Below are positions 1 through 8,989 of a stretch of DNA of 64,000 nt, piece by piece. Numbering within the stretch: the first letter of the stretch is position 1; every line of letters begins with the position of its first letter. The position numbers and the translations under genes were made by a program. Under the pieces are notes generated by a model. That model worked only from the letters and a program-made list of their open reading frames with translations, made no database searches and was not told the DNA's origin. The DNA comes from Amycolatopsis camponoti (GTDB lineage: Bacteria > Actinomycetota > Actinomycetes > Mycobacteriales > Pseudonocardiaceae): the NCBI RefSeq assembly GCF_902497555.1, contig NZ_CABVGP010000002.1:2926501-2990500 (forward strand). Direction: 5' to 3'.

Positions 1-306
1 GGCCGAGCCGACGGCCTGTTCCGAGCCGACCAGGCGCAGGCCGACGCCGACGCGGCGGAGCTCCGTCGCGATCTGCACGACGATCTGGAGGGCCACCGCA
101 CCGAAGGTGCCCGGTTCCGTCAGGTCGAGGATCAGCAGGTCGAGGGCGTGCGCTCGCTGCCCGTCGATGACGGCCATCAGCTCGATCCCGGTCCGCGCGT
201 GGAACCCACCGCGGGCACGCACCAGCCGGGCTCCCGGCCGCAGGTGGTCCAACGGCTCCACCAGCACGGACTGCGTCACCGGTGCAGGCCGGTCCATCAA
301 CTGCAC
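1..306 (-). CDS. STAS-domain-like protein, C-terminus cut by window edge
   Basis: The reverse-strand reading frame runs off the left edge of the window, so only about 100 N-terminal residues are visible. They contain alternating hydrophobic strands such as LDLLILDLTEPGTFG, followed by a helix and another strand (VGVGLRLVGS), the pattern of a STAS or anti-sigma-factor-antagonist fold. I chose the GTG at 306 because a GGGGAGAG ribosome-binding site lies 2 nt upstream of it; an in-frame ATG at 297 is the alternative. The gene is divergent from the AraC-type gene at 441. The exact role is unknown and the assignment rests on fold pattern only. Confidence 0.45.
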   Translation of the reverse strand, partial: MQLMDRPAPVTQSVLVEPLDHLRPGARLVRARGGFHARTGIELMAVIDGQRAHALDLLILDLTEPGTFGAVALQIVVQIATELRRVGVGLRLVGSEQAVGSA

Positions 307-440
307 GTCTCTCCCCGCGGTAGCTCGCCCCAGCCGCTCCAGTGAAGTGCCCCGCGCGGCTCCGGCACAGCCGATTCACGCGGCACCCTGTCCACTGCCC
401 GCGTTGGCGTGAGCGTGACGAGGCGATTACTCTTCGGCAG

Positions 441-1448
441 GTGACGGGCTTGCCGCAGACGGAGCTGCTGCCCGCGCACCCCGTCGCGCGCGCGAACGAC
501 GTCGACGAAGCGCACGAAGCGGTGACGCGGACGTACCTGCCGCACCGGCTCGAGGTGCTGGACCGCGGGACCGACTTGGACATGCGGCTCAACGCGGTCC
601 GGATGGGCGCGGTGACCGCGGGCTACCTGCGCTACGGGAGCGCGGTCCGGCTCGGCACGGTCGACGCCGGCGGCTACCACGTCAACATCCCGGTCACCGG
701 ACGGTGCGAGCAGCGCTGCGGCGCGTCGGAACCGGTGTTCGCCGGACCCGGCCGGGCCGCCGTGTTCATGCCCGGCCATCCGGCCGACCTGCGGTGGGGA
801 GCCGGGTGCGCCCAGCTCTGCCTCATGATCGAGCGGCACGAGCTGGAACTGGAGCTGGAGCGCCAGCTCGGGCGGCCGCTGGGGGAGCGGCCGCGCTTCA
901 CCACCACGATGGACCTGGACACCCCGGCGGCGCGGTCGTGGCTCGAGGTACTGGCTCTGCTGGAGCGCGAGGCGGACCGGCCGGGCGGGATCACGCACCA
1001 CCCCGCGGCCGCCGCGCACCTGCAGAGCCTGGTGATCGCCGGTCTGCTGCTGGCCCAGCCCAGCAACTACAGCGATCACCTGCACGCGCCGGCGGCACCG
1101 GCCCCGCCCCGGGCGCTGCGCCGGGCCGTCGAGCTGATCGAAGACGAGCCGGGGCTGCCGTGGACGTCGAGCACCTTGGCCCGCGAGGTCTCGATCAGCG
1201 TCCGGGCTCTGCAGGAAGGGTTCCAGCGCTGGTTCGGCCTGCCGCCGATGGCTTACCTGCGGGACGTCCGCCTGACCCGGGTGCACGACGAACTCGCGGT
1301 GGCCGACCCCGATGGCACGACGATCGCCGGGGTCGCCGCTCGCTGGGGCTTCCTGCACGCCGGCCGGTTCTCGACCGCCTACCGCCGCAAGTTCGGCGGG
1401 CTGCCGTCGGAGACCCTGCACGGCCGTCATCCGGCGAAGGGCCGGTGA
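441..1448 (+). CDS. AraC-family transcriptional regulator
   Basis: The 335-residue product has the size and layout of AraC regulators with an N-terminal AraC_binding_2-type (cupin-like) sensor domain and a C-terminal double helix-turn-helix in about the last 100 residues. The typical C-terminal signature is visible in IAGVAARWGFLHAGRFSTAY and RKFGGLPSETL, and the first helix-turn-helix in LAREVSISVRALQEGF. The GTG at 441 is preferred over an ATG at 342 because the extra upstream residues are arginine-rich and unlike the family. The target is unknown. Its neighbours (STAS protein divergent, R2-like oxidase convergent) do not reveal a function. Confidence 0.85.
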   Translation: MTGLPQTELLPAHPVARANDVDEAHEAVTRTYLPHRLEVLDRGTDLDMRLNAVRMGAVTAGYLRYGSAVRLGTVDAGGYHVNIPVTGRCEQRCGASEPVFAGPGRAAVFMPGHPADLRWGAGCAQLCLMIERHELELELERQLGRPLGERPRFTTTMDLDTPAARSWLEVLALLEREADRPGGITHHPAAAAHLQSLVIAGLLLAQPSNYSDHLHAPAAPAPPRALRRAVELIEDEPGLPWTSSTLAREVSISVRALQEGFQRWFGLPPMAYLRDVRLTRVHDELAVADPDGTTIAGVAARWGFLHAGRFSTAYRRKFGGLPSETLHGRHPAKGR

Positions 1449-1495
1449 CGCCCGCCGAAACGGGCGGCACCCGGCCACGCGCGCGGGCGGACCGG

Positions 1496-2497
1496 TCACA
1501 GCTGACGCCTGAGTGCGACGACGGTCCCGCGGTCGTCCTCGCCGGGTGCGCGGCCGCCTTCCCGCCCGATCTCGTGCTCCAGGCGGATCGGCGCGTGGTC
1601 GCGGCCGATCTCGTCGGGGCGGCGCCCGCGGGCCAGCGCGACCGAGTCGAGGCGGCGGCCGACGTCGCTCAGCGCGGAGGCCATCAGTCCCTGCATGCTG
1701 ACCCCGAACGGCGCGCCCGGGCCGAACGGCGCCAGCATCTCGCCGATCATCCGGGTGGCGAGCGGCAGCAGTTCCTGCGTGCGCTGCAGGACGATGGCCC
1801 AGTTCGCGTCGTCGGCCGCGACGTGCCGGCGGCAGGTGAACGTGCCCCAGGCGACGTGCCGGCGTTCGTCGGCCGCGATGTGCTCGATGATGCGGAGCAG
1901 GCCGGGGAAGATGCCGCGGCTGCGGCAGATCCGCGCCGCGGCGGTGTAGCAGGCCAAGGCCAGGCAGCCTTCGACGACGTGGTGGTGCGTCACCGCGGCG
2001 CGGATCTGCGCGGCGGGCGAGTGGTCGTCGGTGAGCGCGTACAGCGACCAGGCGAGCTCTTCGAGGAAGTTCTGACGGCGAACATCCCCGCCCTCGGTGA
2101 ACCACGGCAGGCAGTCGCCCATGCCGACCGCGTCGAGCCACGCGCGGAACGCCTGGGCGTGCTTGGCCTCCTCGAACACGAGCTGCGTCAGGTAGGTCTC
2201 GTCGTCCCGCCCGCTTTCGCTGGCCATCGCCGTCACGAACGGCTGCAGGTCCTGGAGCGCCGACTCGCCGATCGAGATGAGGTTGGCCACGAACAGGCAG
2301 GTGAGGCGGCGCTCGTCGGGAGTCAAAGCGGCGAAGTCCGCTTCGTCGCGGCTGAGGTCGATGTCGCCGGGGTTCCAGAACGCCGCGTTGCCGTCGTTGA
2401 AGAGCTGCCGGGGGACCGGGTCCGGCCGGCGCGCGATGCGGGCGCCGCCGCCGAACCCGAGGTGGCGGCGGGGCTCGATATCGCGGGTGAGGGACAT
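1496..2497 (-). CDS. R2-like ligand-binding oxidase family protein, variant active-site surround
   Basis: The 333-residue protein belongs to the ferritin-like ribonucleotide reductase R2 superfamily, closest to R2-like ligand-binding oxidases such as Mycobacterium tuberculosis Rv0233. All six expected metal ligands are visible: E78, E110, H113, E176, E211 and H214 (motifs EEAKHA, VVEGCLA, ADERRHVAWG). Family members form a Val-Tyr ether crosslink; by spacing from the ligands the corresponding residues here are L81 and H171, so that crosslink cannot form as described. The ATG at 2497 has a GGAG site 7 nt upstream. It is convergent with the AraC gene. The natural substrate is unknown. Confidence 0.75.
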   Translation of the reverse strand: MSLTRDIEPRRHLGFGGGARIARRPDPVPRQLFNDGNAAFWNPGDIDLSRDEADFAALTPDERRLTCLFVANLISIGESALQDLQPFVTAMASESGRDDETYLTQLVFEEAKHAQAFRAWLDAVGMGDCLPWFTEGGDVRRQNFLEELAWSLYALTDDHSPAAQIRAAVTHHHVVEGCLALACYTAAARICRSRGIFPGLLRIIEHIAADERRHVAWGTFTCRRHVAADDANWAIVLQRTQELLPLATRMIGEMLAPFGPGAPFGVSMQGLMASALSDVGRRLDSVALARGRRPDEIGRDHAPIRLEHEIGREGGRAPGEDDRGTVVALRRQL

Positions 2498-2609
2498 GGC
2501 CACTCCAGGTGTCCGGGTGCTCTGGCCGCCAGGATCACCCGGCCGGCGCGATGCGGGAATGGTCCGCGCGCGCCACGGCTGGCCCGTGCGGGCCAATTTC
2601 CGCACCCGC

Positions 2610-3887
2610 TCAGTCCGCCGGGATCGCCACCTCGGCGACCAGCCCGCCGCCCGTGCGGTTCCGGAAAGCGACGCGGCCGCCGAGCGCCTGCACGATCTGT
2701 TCGACGATCCAGAGGCCGAGGCCGGCGGTACCGCGGTTCGACCCGGCCGCGGTGAACTTGCCGGTCAGCTTGGCGAGGTGGCCGGCGTCCACCCCGGAGC
2801 CCCGGTCGAGCACCCGCAGCAGGAGCCGGCCCTCGGTGACTTCGGCCTCGACGTCGACGGGCTTGCCTTCACCGTGCCGCGCGGCGTTCTCGAGCAGGTT
2901 CGTGAGCACGCGGCGCAACCGCTGGGGGTCGGTGGTGACGGTCAGCGCGTCGTCGAGGTGCACCCGCAGCCGCGGCGGCCGGAGTCCGGCCGCGTCCGCG
3001 GCGGCCAGCACCAGGGTCCGCAGCTCCACCGGCCGGGACCGGCCGGTGCCGAAGGCCGGACGGCGGCTCGCCGCGACGTCGCCCAGGGCGTCGAGCATGT
3101 CGGAGAGGTGGTTCGCGTGCTCGGCGATCAGCCGGCTGCCCGTCTCGCGGTCGGCCGGGGCGAGCGCGCCGTCGGTGGCGAGCCCCCGGGCCAGCGCGCG
3201 GAGGGAGATCACGGGCGTGCGGAATTCGTGCAGGAGGATCGCGAGACCGTCCTGCTGGGACTGGTACGACTCGAGGAGCCGCCGCCGCAGATCGCGTTCT
3301 TCCTCGGCCGCGGCGTGCCCGGCCAGCGCCTCCACCCGGGCGGCGATCCCGGCTTCCCGCTCGCGCTCGACCAGCCGGGACAGGCTGGCGCCGAGCAGGC
3401 CGGTGAGGAGCAGGTAGCCCGCCCACCAGAGACCCTGGAGCCGGCGCTCCGGCCACGTGGTGAAACCCGGGTCGACCAGCAGCGCCACGGCCAGGTAGGC
3501 GCCGCCGAGCCCGAGGGCGAGCACCACGGTGGGGCCGAGGGGCAGGCGGATGGCCGCGGCGGTGACGACGAGCACCAGGATCGCCACCGCCGGGCTGGTC
3601 GCCGCGCCGGTCATGGCGATCGTGAGCAGGGTGAAGACCGAGTCGAGCGCGGTGAGCAGCCAGGCTCCCGGCGAGGCGGACAGCTCCCAGCGCGGGTTCG
3701 CCGCGACGACGACGGCGTAGCCGGAAGCGACGGAGAGGGTCACGACGACCAGCGGAAGGTGCCGCCGGGCGTCGTCGCCGCCGGTGACCAGCAGCAGGAC
3801 CACCGACAGCGCGACCGCGAGCCGCACGGTCACCATCACCCGGGCGACCGGCAGCCCACCCGGCACGGTTTGCCCGTCGGCCGCCAT
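2610..3887 (-). CDS. Membrane sensor histidine kinase
   Basis: The 425-residue protein has several hydrophobic segments in the first 170 residues, a short charged linker, and a complete kinase core. The H-box is LLHEFRTPVISL with phospho-acceptor H220; the N-box is NLLENAARH; the G boxes are DRGSGVD and GTAGLGLWIVEQ. It should be a membrane-bound kinase sensing through its transmembrane region, with no obvious extracellular loop of size. The ATG at 3887 follows a GGAGG site. It is divergent from the response regulator at 3962 with only 74 bp between start codons, so the two are probably partners. The Mce operon downstream of the regulator is a plausible target, by position only. Confidence 0.9.
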   Translation of the reverse strand: MAADGQTVPGGLPVARVMVTVRLAVALSVVLLLVTGGDDARRHLPLVVVTLSVASGYAVVVAANPRWELSASPGAWLLTALDSVFTLLTIAMTGAATSPAVAILVLVVTAAAIRLPLGPTVVLALGLGGAYLAVALLVDPGFTTWPERRLQGLWWAGYLLLTGLLGASLSRLVEREREAGIAARVEALAGHAAAEEERDLRRRLLESYQSQQDGLAILLHEFRTPVISLRALARGLATDGALAPADRETGSRLIAEHANHLSDMLDALGDVAASRRPAFGTGRSRPVELRTLVLAAADAAGLRPPRLRVHLDDALTVTTDPQRLRRVLTNLLENAARHGEGKPVDVEAEVTEGRLLLRVLDRGSGVDAGHLAKLTGKFTAAGSNRGTAGLGLWIVEQIVQALGGRVAFRNRTGGGLVAEVAIPAD

Positions 3888-3961
3888 GCCACCGCCTCCT
3901 TGTGACTCGCCGTGATCGCCGTGGCCGGCTTGGTGGCGGAACGTGCTGTCATACTAGGCCG

Positions 3962-4633
3962 GTGACGGATCGGCGCCTGGTGGTCGTGGTCGTGGACGAC
4001 CACGAGCTGTTCGCCAGAGGGCTGGCGCTGCTGCTGACGACCAACGCCGGTGACCGCTTCGAGGTGGGCGGCACCACCACGCACGTCGAAGAGGCGCCCG
4101 CGCTGGTCGAGTCCTGTGCGGCCGATCTCGCGCTCGTCGACCTGGCCATGCCGCCCCTGGGCGGCGCGGCCGCGATCCGCCAGATCAAGCGGCGCCGGCC
4201 GGCCACCCGCGTGCTCGCACTGTCCGGATCGGACGATCTGGAGCTCGCCGAGCAGGCCCTGCGCGCCGGAGCGGACGGCTACCTCACCAAGTCGGCCGAC
4301 CCGGAGGTCCTCGTCGCGCCGTTGCTGACCGTGGCCGCCGGGTTCCGGGTCCTCGAAGGCGACCTGCTCGACGCACTGCTGACCACGACCCGCAAGCCGC
4401 CGGAAACGCTGCTGGACACGCTCGACTCCCAGGACCTGCGGCTGTGGGCGCTGCTCGCCCGCGGCCTGGAGACCCAGGACATCGCCACCCGGATGCTGGT
4501 CTCCGAACGCACGGCCAAGCGCATGGTCGCCTCGTTGCTGAACCGGATCGGCGCGGCCAACCGGGTCGAAGCCGCCGGGCTGGCCGGTGCCTACGGCCTG
4601 CTCGACCACGACCCGGCGGACCGTCCACAGTAG
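3962..4633 (+). CDS. LuxR/NarL-type response regulator
   Basis: The 224-residue product starts at a GTG that directly precedes the receiver strand VVVVVDDHELF; the frame also extends upstream to 3902 but those residues are not receiver-like. The acidic pair is D12/D13 and the phospho-acceptor is D60 (LALVDLAMP). The C-terminal helix-turn-helix (about residues 150-215) includes ARGLETQDIATRMLVSERTAK, somewhat divergent from the usual NarL consensus at the start of the domain. It is divergent from a histidine kinase gene and lies upstream of the Mce operon in the same orientation, so it may control that operon; this is inference. Confidence 0.88.
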   Translation: MTDRRLVVVVVDDHELFARGLALLLTTNAGDRFEVGGTTTHVEEAPALVESCAADLALVDLAMPPLGGAAAIRQIKRRRPATRVLALSGSDDLELAEQALRAGADGYLTKSADPEVLVAPLLTVAAGFRVLEGDLLDALLTTTRKPPETLLDTLDSQDLRLWALLARGLETQDIATRMLVSERTAKRMVASLLNRIGAANRVEAAGLAGAYGLLDHDPADRPQ

Positions 4634-4836
4634 AGAGTCCCGGTTGGACGGCGTCGCGCCGACAACGTTGACAGCCCGTGGTGGACCGCGGGCCGTCGCT
4701 ACCCCAACGAGTCATCCTTTTGCCGCCGGGTGGTGATGCGCGTGCCGTTCCGCGCGCCGCATCATTACCGACCATCGCAGTTCCGCGATGCGGTTGACCG
4801 GAAGCACGGTCACGCCCGGAGAAGGAGTTGGGTGGA
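4634..4836. promoter_or_regulatory. Leader region of the Mce operon with an inverted repeat
   Basis: This 203-bp gap separates the response regulator from the Mce operon and is the natural place for its promoter. It holds an inverted repeat with 7-bp arms, TGATGCG at 4734-4740 and CGCATCA at 4758-4764, separated by 17 bp, which could be an operator for the adjacent regulator. A TTGACA sits at 4668-4673 but has no convincing -10 partner. A GAAGGAG ribosome-binding site at 4821-4827 serves the first gene. The regulatory role is inferred from position. Confidence 0.35.
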
Positions 4837-5271
4837 ATGGTGAGCCGATCAGGAGCCGGGCCGGTCGCCCGGGCCGGCACCCGCGTGACGATGTCCGGGG
4901 GAATCGACACCAAAGCGTGCGGACGCGGTATTTGGCGTGGTTTCGCGGTTTTGGTGATCGGCGCCTTGTTGCAGCCGGTCGCCGCGGCGGTCGCCCCTCC
5001 GGTCGGCGCGATCTTCCTGCTGATCACCGCCGTCGCGGCCTTCGGCTTCGCCGGTTTCCGCACGGGTGACACGCACCGCCCGATCCTCCAGGGGGCCGTG
5101 ACCGCCCTCGGGAGCTACGTTTTGGTGCTGCCCTTGAGTTTTCTCACCTCGGCGTTGGTCGGGCCGCAGCAGGTGCCGGCCACCGCGGCGGTCGCCGTCG
5201 CCGTCGGCGGGCTGGCCGGCTTCACCGGCCACGTCGTCCGCGCTCGCGGGGAGCGAGGCGAAAAGGCGTGA
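4837..5271 (+). CDS. Small membrane protein leading the Mce operon
   Basis: The 144-residue protein starts at the ATG at 4837, 9 nt after GAAGGAG. A hydrophilic N-terminus of about 30 residues is followed by four hydrophobic segments (FAVLVIGALLQPVAAAV, GAIFLLITAVAAFGFAG, AVTALGSYVLVLPLSFL, and a glycine/alanine-rich stretch near the end) and a basic C-terminal tail. No family is recognised. Its stop overlaps the GTG of the first YrbE gene (GTGA at 5268-5271), so it is translationally coupled to the transporter and probably works with it in the membrane. Confidence 0.7.
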   Translation: MVSRSGAGPVARAGTRVTMSGGIDTKACGRGIWRGFAVLVIGALLQPVAAAVAPPVGAIFLLITAVAAFGFAGFRTGDTHRPILQGAVTALGSYVLVLPLSFLTSALVGPQQVPATAAVAVAVGGLAGFTGHVVRARGERGEKA

Positions 5272-6086
5272 CCGCAACGAAACCCGCACCCTCGCGCCGG
5301 TGGAGCGCCGGGGCGCAGCGGCCGTTGGTCGAGGCCGGGGAGATCGTCCACCTGCTCGGCCGCGTGCTCTGGCTCGCGATCCGCCACCCGTTCGGGTACT
5401 GGGGTGAAGTCCGCGACCTGATGTTCGAGACGCTTCGCCGGTGCTGGCTGCCGGTCATCATTTCCACGACCGCGCTCGGCTTCGCCGGCCCCGGCATGCA
5501 GGGCGGCAGCCTCTACAGCGTGCTCGGCATCCCCGACCGCCTCGGCTCCTTCCTGCTGATGGCCAGCGTCCGCGAGTTCGCGCCGTGGATCGACGCGATG
5601 ATCGTCGCCGGGGTGATGGGCACGGCCATCGCCGCCGACCTCGGCGCGCGGCGGATCCGCGAGGAGATCGACGCCATGGAGGTCCTCGGCGTCGATCCGG
5701 TCCGGACCCTCGTGCTGCCGCGGATCATCGCGGTCACCTTGATGACCGGCCTGCTGGAAGTGTTCGCGCTGGTGTGCGGCGTGATAGGCGGCTACATCGC
5801 GGCGGTGCCGATCTTCGGCGCGACCGGTGCGGCCTTCATCGGGAACTTCTGGTCCAACGCGACCACCACGGACATGTGGGGCAGCATCGTGAAGACCCTC
5901 GCGTTCGGCCTGATCCTGTCGGTCGTCTGCTGCTACAAGGGGTTGAACGCGCAAGGCGGCCCGATCGGCGTCGGCCGCGCGGTCAACCAGGCGGTGGTCA
6001 TCTCGTTCGCCTCGATCTGGATCTTCAACTACGTCTACACGTCCGCGCTCCTCGGGCTGAACCCCGACATGCAGGTCTTCAAGTGA
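5268..6086 (+). CDS. yrbEA: Mce-associated permease YrbEA (MlaE family)
   Basis: The 272-residue integral membrane protein is a MlaE/YrbE-type permease, the membrane subunit of Mce lipid importers. Typical elements are the helix with LGARRIREEIDAMEVLGVDPVRTLVLPRII, of which the EEIDAMEVLG core is the conserved ATPase-contacting segment, and the C-terminal GPIGVGRAVNQAVV loop. It starts at a GTG overlapping the upstream stop. It pairs with the second permease directly downstream, forming the heterodimeric channel expected in actinobacterial Mce systems. Confidence 0.93.
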   Translation: MTATKPAPSRRWSAGAQRPLVEAGEIVHLLGRVLWLAIRHPFGYWGEVRDLMFETLRRCWLPVIISTTALGFAGPGMQGGSLYSVLGIPDRLGSFLLMASVREFAPWIDAMIVAGVMGTAIAADLGARRIREEIDAMEVLGVDPVRTLVLPRIIAVTLMTGLLEVFALVCGVIGGYIAAVPIFGATGAAFIGNFWSNATTTDMWGSIVKTLAFGLILSVVCCYKGLNAQGGPIGVGRAVNQAVVISFASIWIFNYVYTSALLGLNPDMQVFK

Positions 6087-6096
6087 GGGATGCGCA

Positions 6097-6936
6097 ATGA
6101 CCACACCGACGGGCCGTACGAAGACACCCGACGTCGTCATCACCTTCGGCGGCATGGCGGGGAAACTGCGCGACGCCGTCGCGGCCGGCGGCGACATCAT
6201 GAAGTTCGCCGGCCGCACCGTGCGCAGCCTGCCGGACCTGCGGCACCACGTCACGGAAGTGTTCGCCCAGGCGGGAATCCTGATCCTGTCGAGCGGCATC
6301 ATCGTCTGGCTGATGCAGTTCGTCGTCGGCACCATGTGCGCGACCGAGGCCAGCTACACCCTCAAGCAGGTCGGTGCCCCGATCTACTCCGCGGTGTTCA
6401 ACGACGTCTGCGGCCTGCGCGAGATGTCGGTCTACATGTGGGCCTACATCTTCGCGGCGAAGGTCGGCTGCGGGCTCGTCGCGGAAATCGGGTCGATGCG
6501 CATCGCCGAAGAGATCGACGCGCTGGAGGTGCTGGGCATCAAGTCCCGCAGCTACCTCGTGGGCACCCGGATCGCCGCCGCCTGGCTGTGCATGCCCTTC
6601 CTGTACATCGTCGGGCTCGGCCTGATGTTCATCTCGATGCACCTGGTGACGGTCTACCAATTGGGCACGGTCTCCAGCGGTGGCTATTCCTTCGTTTTCT
6701 GGCTGTTCCAGAACCCCTACGACCTGATGGCCGCCATTTCGAAGATGATCGCGATGGGCACCATCATCATCTTCGTCGGTTGTTACTACGGCTACAACGC
6801 TTCCGGCGGGCCGGTCGGCGTCGGGAGAAACACGGCGAAATCGATGATGCTCAACATGGTGCTCATCCACGTCGTCGGGTTGCTCGGCACGTGGTTCTTC
6901 TGGGGCTCCTACCCGAACATGCCGATCGGCAACTGA
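6097..6936 (+). CDS. yrbEB: Mce-associated permease YrbEB (MlaE family)
   Basis: The 279-residue protein is the second MlaE-type permease of the pair. It keeps the signature EEIDALEVLGIKSRSYLVG and the C-terminal GGPVGVGRNTAKSMM loop, with five or so membrane segments. The gene begins 10 bp after the first permease gene and ends 12 bp before the ATPase gene. Together with the upstream permease and the downstream ATPase it should form the inner-membrane ABC transporter core that the Mce proteins feed. Confidence 0.93.
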   Translation: MTTPTGRTKTPDVVITFGGMAGKLRDAVAAGGDIMKFAGRTVRSLPDLRHHVTEVFAQAGILILSSGIIVWLMQFVVGTMCATEASYTLKQVGAPIYSAVFNDVCGLREMSVYMWAYIFAAKVGCGLVAEIGSMRIAEEIDALEVLGIKSRSYLVGTRIAAAWLCMPFLYIVGLGLMFISMHLVTVYQLGTVSSGGYSFVFWLFQNPYDLMAAISKMIAMGTIIIFVGCYYGYNASGGPVGVGRNTAKSMMLNMVLIHVVGLLGTWFFWGSYPNMPIGN

Positions 6937-6948
6937 CAAGGAGAACTC

Positions 6949-7755
6949 ATGGTCACCGGGATGAACGGGACGGCCGTCGACACGATCGGGCCGGCGGAGC
7001 GCGTGCACACGATGGAGGTGCGCGACGTCCACAAGTCCTTCGGCAGCTTCGACGTGCTGAAGGGGCTCAACCTGGAGTTCGCCGACAACGCGATCACCAC
7101 CATTCTCGGCCCGTCCGGGACCGGGAAGAGCGTGCTCATCAAGCACCTCGTCGGCCTGCTCGAGCCGGACCGGGGCGAGGTGCGGATCTTCGGCCGCGAC
7201 ATCTGGAAGATCAGCGAACGGGAACGCTACGAACTGCGCAAGCGGTTCGGTGTCCTGTTCCAGGACGGCGCGCTGTTCGGGTCGATGAACATCTTCGACA
7301 ACACGGCTTTCCCGCTGCGCAAGCACACCGACATGGGCGAGGACGAGATCGAGGCGAAAGTCAACCAGCGGCTCAAGGAAGTCGGTCTCGAACGGTCCTC
7401 CTACAAGTACCCCAACGAGGTCTCCGGCGGCATGCGCAAACGGGCCGGCTTCGCGCGGGCGCTGGTGATGAACCCCGACATCGTCTTGTTCGACGAGCCC
7501 GACTCGGGGCTCGATCCGGTCCGCACCAGCCTGCTCAACGACCTGATCCTCGACATGCACCAGGAGTACCGCGGGACCTACCTGCTGGTGACGCACGACA
7601 TCCGCACCGCGCGCAAGGTCAGCGACTACGTCGGGGTCATCTGGAAGGGCCAGGTCGTCCACTACGGACCGACCGAGGAAGCCTTCAACTCCCCGGACCC
7701 GTTCGTCCGCCAGTTCCTCTCCGGCGACTCCGCCGGACCGCTGGGAATGGACTGA
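6949..7755 (+). CDS. Mce transporter ATPase (MlaF/Mkl type)
   Basis: The 268-residue ABC ATPase shows Walker A GPSGTGKS at residues 54-61, the signature VSGGMRKR near residue 158, Walker B with VLFDEPDSGLDP near residue 180, and the switch region LLVTHD. The SGGM-type signature and the FGVLFQDGALFGSMNIFDNTAF Q-loop region are characteristic of MlaF/Mkl proteins. In Mycobacterium the Mkl ATPase is encoded away from the mce operons; here it lies inside the operon between the permeases and the first Mce protein. It powers lipid import by the complex. Confidence 0.93.
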   Translation: MVTGMNGTAVDTIGPAERVHTMEVRDVHKSFGSFDVLKGLNLEFADNAITTILGPSGTGKSVLIKHLVGLLEPDRGEVRIFGRDIWKISERERYELRKRFGVLFQDGALFGSMNIFDNTAFPLRKHTDMGEDEIEAKVNQRLKEVGLERSSYKYPNEVSGGMRKRAGFARALVMNPDIVLFDEPDSGLDPVRTSLLNDLILDMHQEYRGTYLLVTHDIRTARKVSDYVGVIWKGQVVHYGPTEEAFNSPDPFVRQFLSGDSAGPLGMD

Positions 7756-7759
7756 ACCC

Positions 7760-8989
7760 ATGCGCAGAATTCCTCTCCTCGTGCTGGGGGTGGCCGCGGT
7801 GGCGGCCGCCGCGCTGCTGATCGCCCCGGGCGACGACGACTACCCGGCGAACGTGGTGCTGCCGTCGGCGACCGGCCTGATCGCCGGCAGCAAGGTCCTC
7901 GTGAACGGGTTCGACGCCGGGCAGGTCGACGACGTGTCCATCAAGGACGGACGGGCGCAGGTCACCATGCGGCTGACCAAGGACTTCGCGCCGCTGCACT
8001 CCGGTGCCTCGGCGGGCATCGTGTGGAAGGCCGTGCTCGGTGAGCGGCAGCTCGACGTCCGGGACGGCCCGAAGGCGAACCCGGTCATCCCGCCGGGCGG
8101 CACGCTCGACGGCAAGGTGTCCGACCCGGTCGAGATGGACAAGGTGCTGGCCGCGCTCGACCCCGCCACTCGCGCCCACCTCAGTTCGCTGGTCCAGGGC
8201 CTCGACCGCACCGTCGGGGGCAACGAGACCGACCTCCGCCAGACCGTCCAGAAGGCGGGCCCGACAGTGGAAGCGCTCGGCGGGGTGCTGCGCGCCGTCG
8301 GCTCGGACGGACCGGCGATCAAGGCGCTGGCCGGCCAGCTCAACGGCATGGTCACCACGTTGGTGAACCGTGATCAGCAGGTGCGCGCCATCGTTTCCGG
8401 GCTGTCCGGCGCCACCGCGGCCGCCGCGCAGCAGCGGGAACAGCTGCGCGCGGCGCTGCGGAAGCTGCCCGGCACCCTGGGGACCGCGGACCGGACGCTG
8501 GCCGACGTGCCCGGCACGGTCGACAAAGCGGTGCCGTTGCTGGAGGATCTCCGCCCGGCGACCGACCGCCTGCCCGCCGTGGCCCGGACCCTGCGCCCGG
8601 TGCTCGCGGACCTCCGCCCGACCGTGGCGCAGCTGCGGCCCACGCTGGGTTCGCTCGGCACGCTGCTGCAGTTCACCCCGGGCCTGCTCGAGAGCGCCCA
8701 CGGTGCCCTGCCCGGCACGGACTCGGCGGTGAATTCGCTGACGCCCGCGCTGAGCTTCCTGCGGCCCTACACGCCCGAAGTGGTCGGGTGGTTGTCGAAC
8801 TGGGGCTCCTCGGCCGCCAACTACGACAGCAACGGCCACTACATGCGCGTCAACATCCCGGCCGGCCTCTCGAGTTTCGACAACAACCCGGGGGTCATGC
8901 CGCCCGGGATGGCCAGCGACCCGTTCCCGGCCCCCGGCGCGATCGCCGGGCAGCCGTGGACCGACGCGTTCGGGAGCGGAGTCCGATGA
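7760..8989 (+). CDS. Mce protein 1 of 6 (MlaD domain)
   Basis: The 409-residue protein has an N-terminal membrane anchor (about residues 3-24), an MCE/MlaD domain beginning VVLPSATGLIAGSKVLVNGFDAGQVDDV, and a long alpha-helical region with repeated heptad-like leucine/alanine segments, as in actinobacterial Mce proteins that build the periplasmic tunnel. Near the C-terminus it has NSNGHYMRVN-like and PFPAPG motifs shared with its paralogues. No lipobox cysteine is present. The stop overlaps the next start as ATGA at 8986-8989. Confidence 0.9.
   Translation: MRRIPLLVLGVAAVAAAALLIAPGDDDYPANVVLPSATGLIAGSKVLVNGFDAGQVDDVSIKDGRAQVTMRLTKDFAPLHSGASAGIVWKAVLGERQLDVRDGPKANPVIPPGGTLDGKVSDPVEMDKVLAALDPATRAHLSSLVQGLDRTVGGNETDLRQTVQKAGPTVEALGGVLRAVGSDGPAIKALAGQLNGMVTTLVNRDQQVRAIVSGLSGATAAAAQQREQLRAALRKLPGTLGTADRTLADVPGTVDKAVPLLEDLRPATDRLPAVARTLRPVLADLRPTVAQLRPTLGSLGTLLQFTPGLLESAHGALPGTDSAVNSLTPALSFLRPYTPEVVGWLSNWGSSAANYDSNGHYMRVNIPAGLSSFDNNPGVMPPGMASDPFPAPGAIAGQPWTDAFGSGVR

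Noticed and set aside
297..2141. Very long reverse-strand open frame (614 codons) spanning the AraC gene and part of the R2-like gene
   Set aside because: Arginine- and proline-rich without domain features; it is the high-GC shadow of genes in other frames. Similar long frames (for example 33270-35576 and 40298-43546 upstream of the LysR start) were dropped for the same reason.
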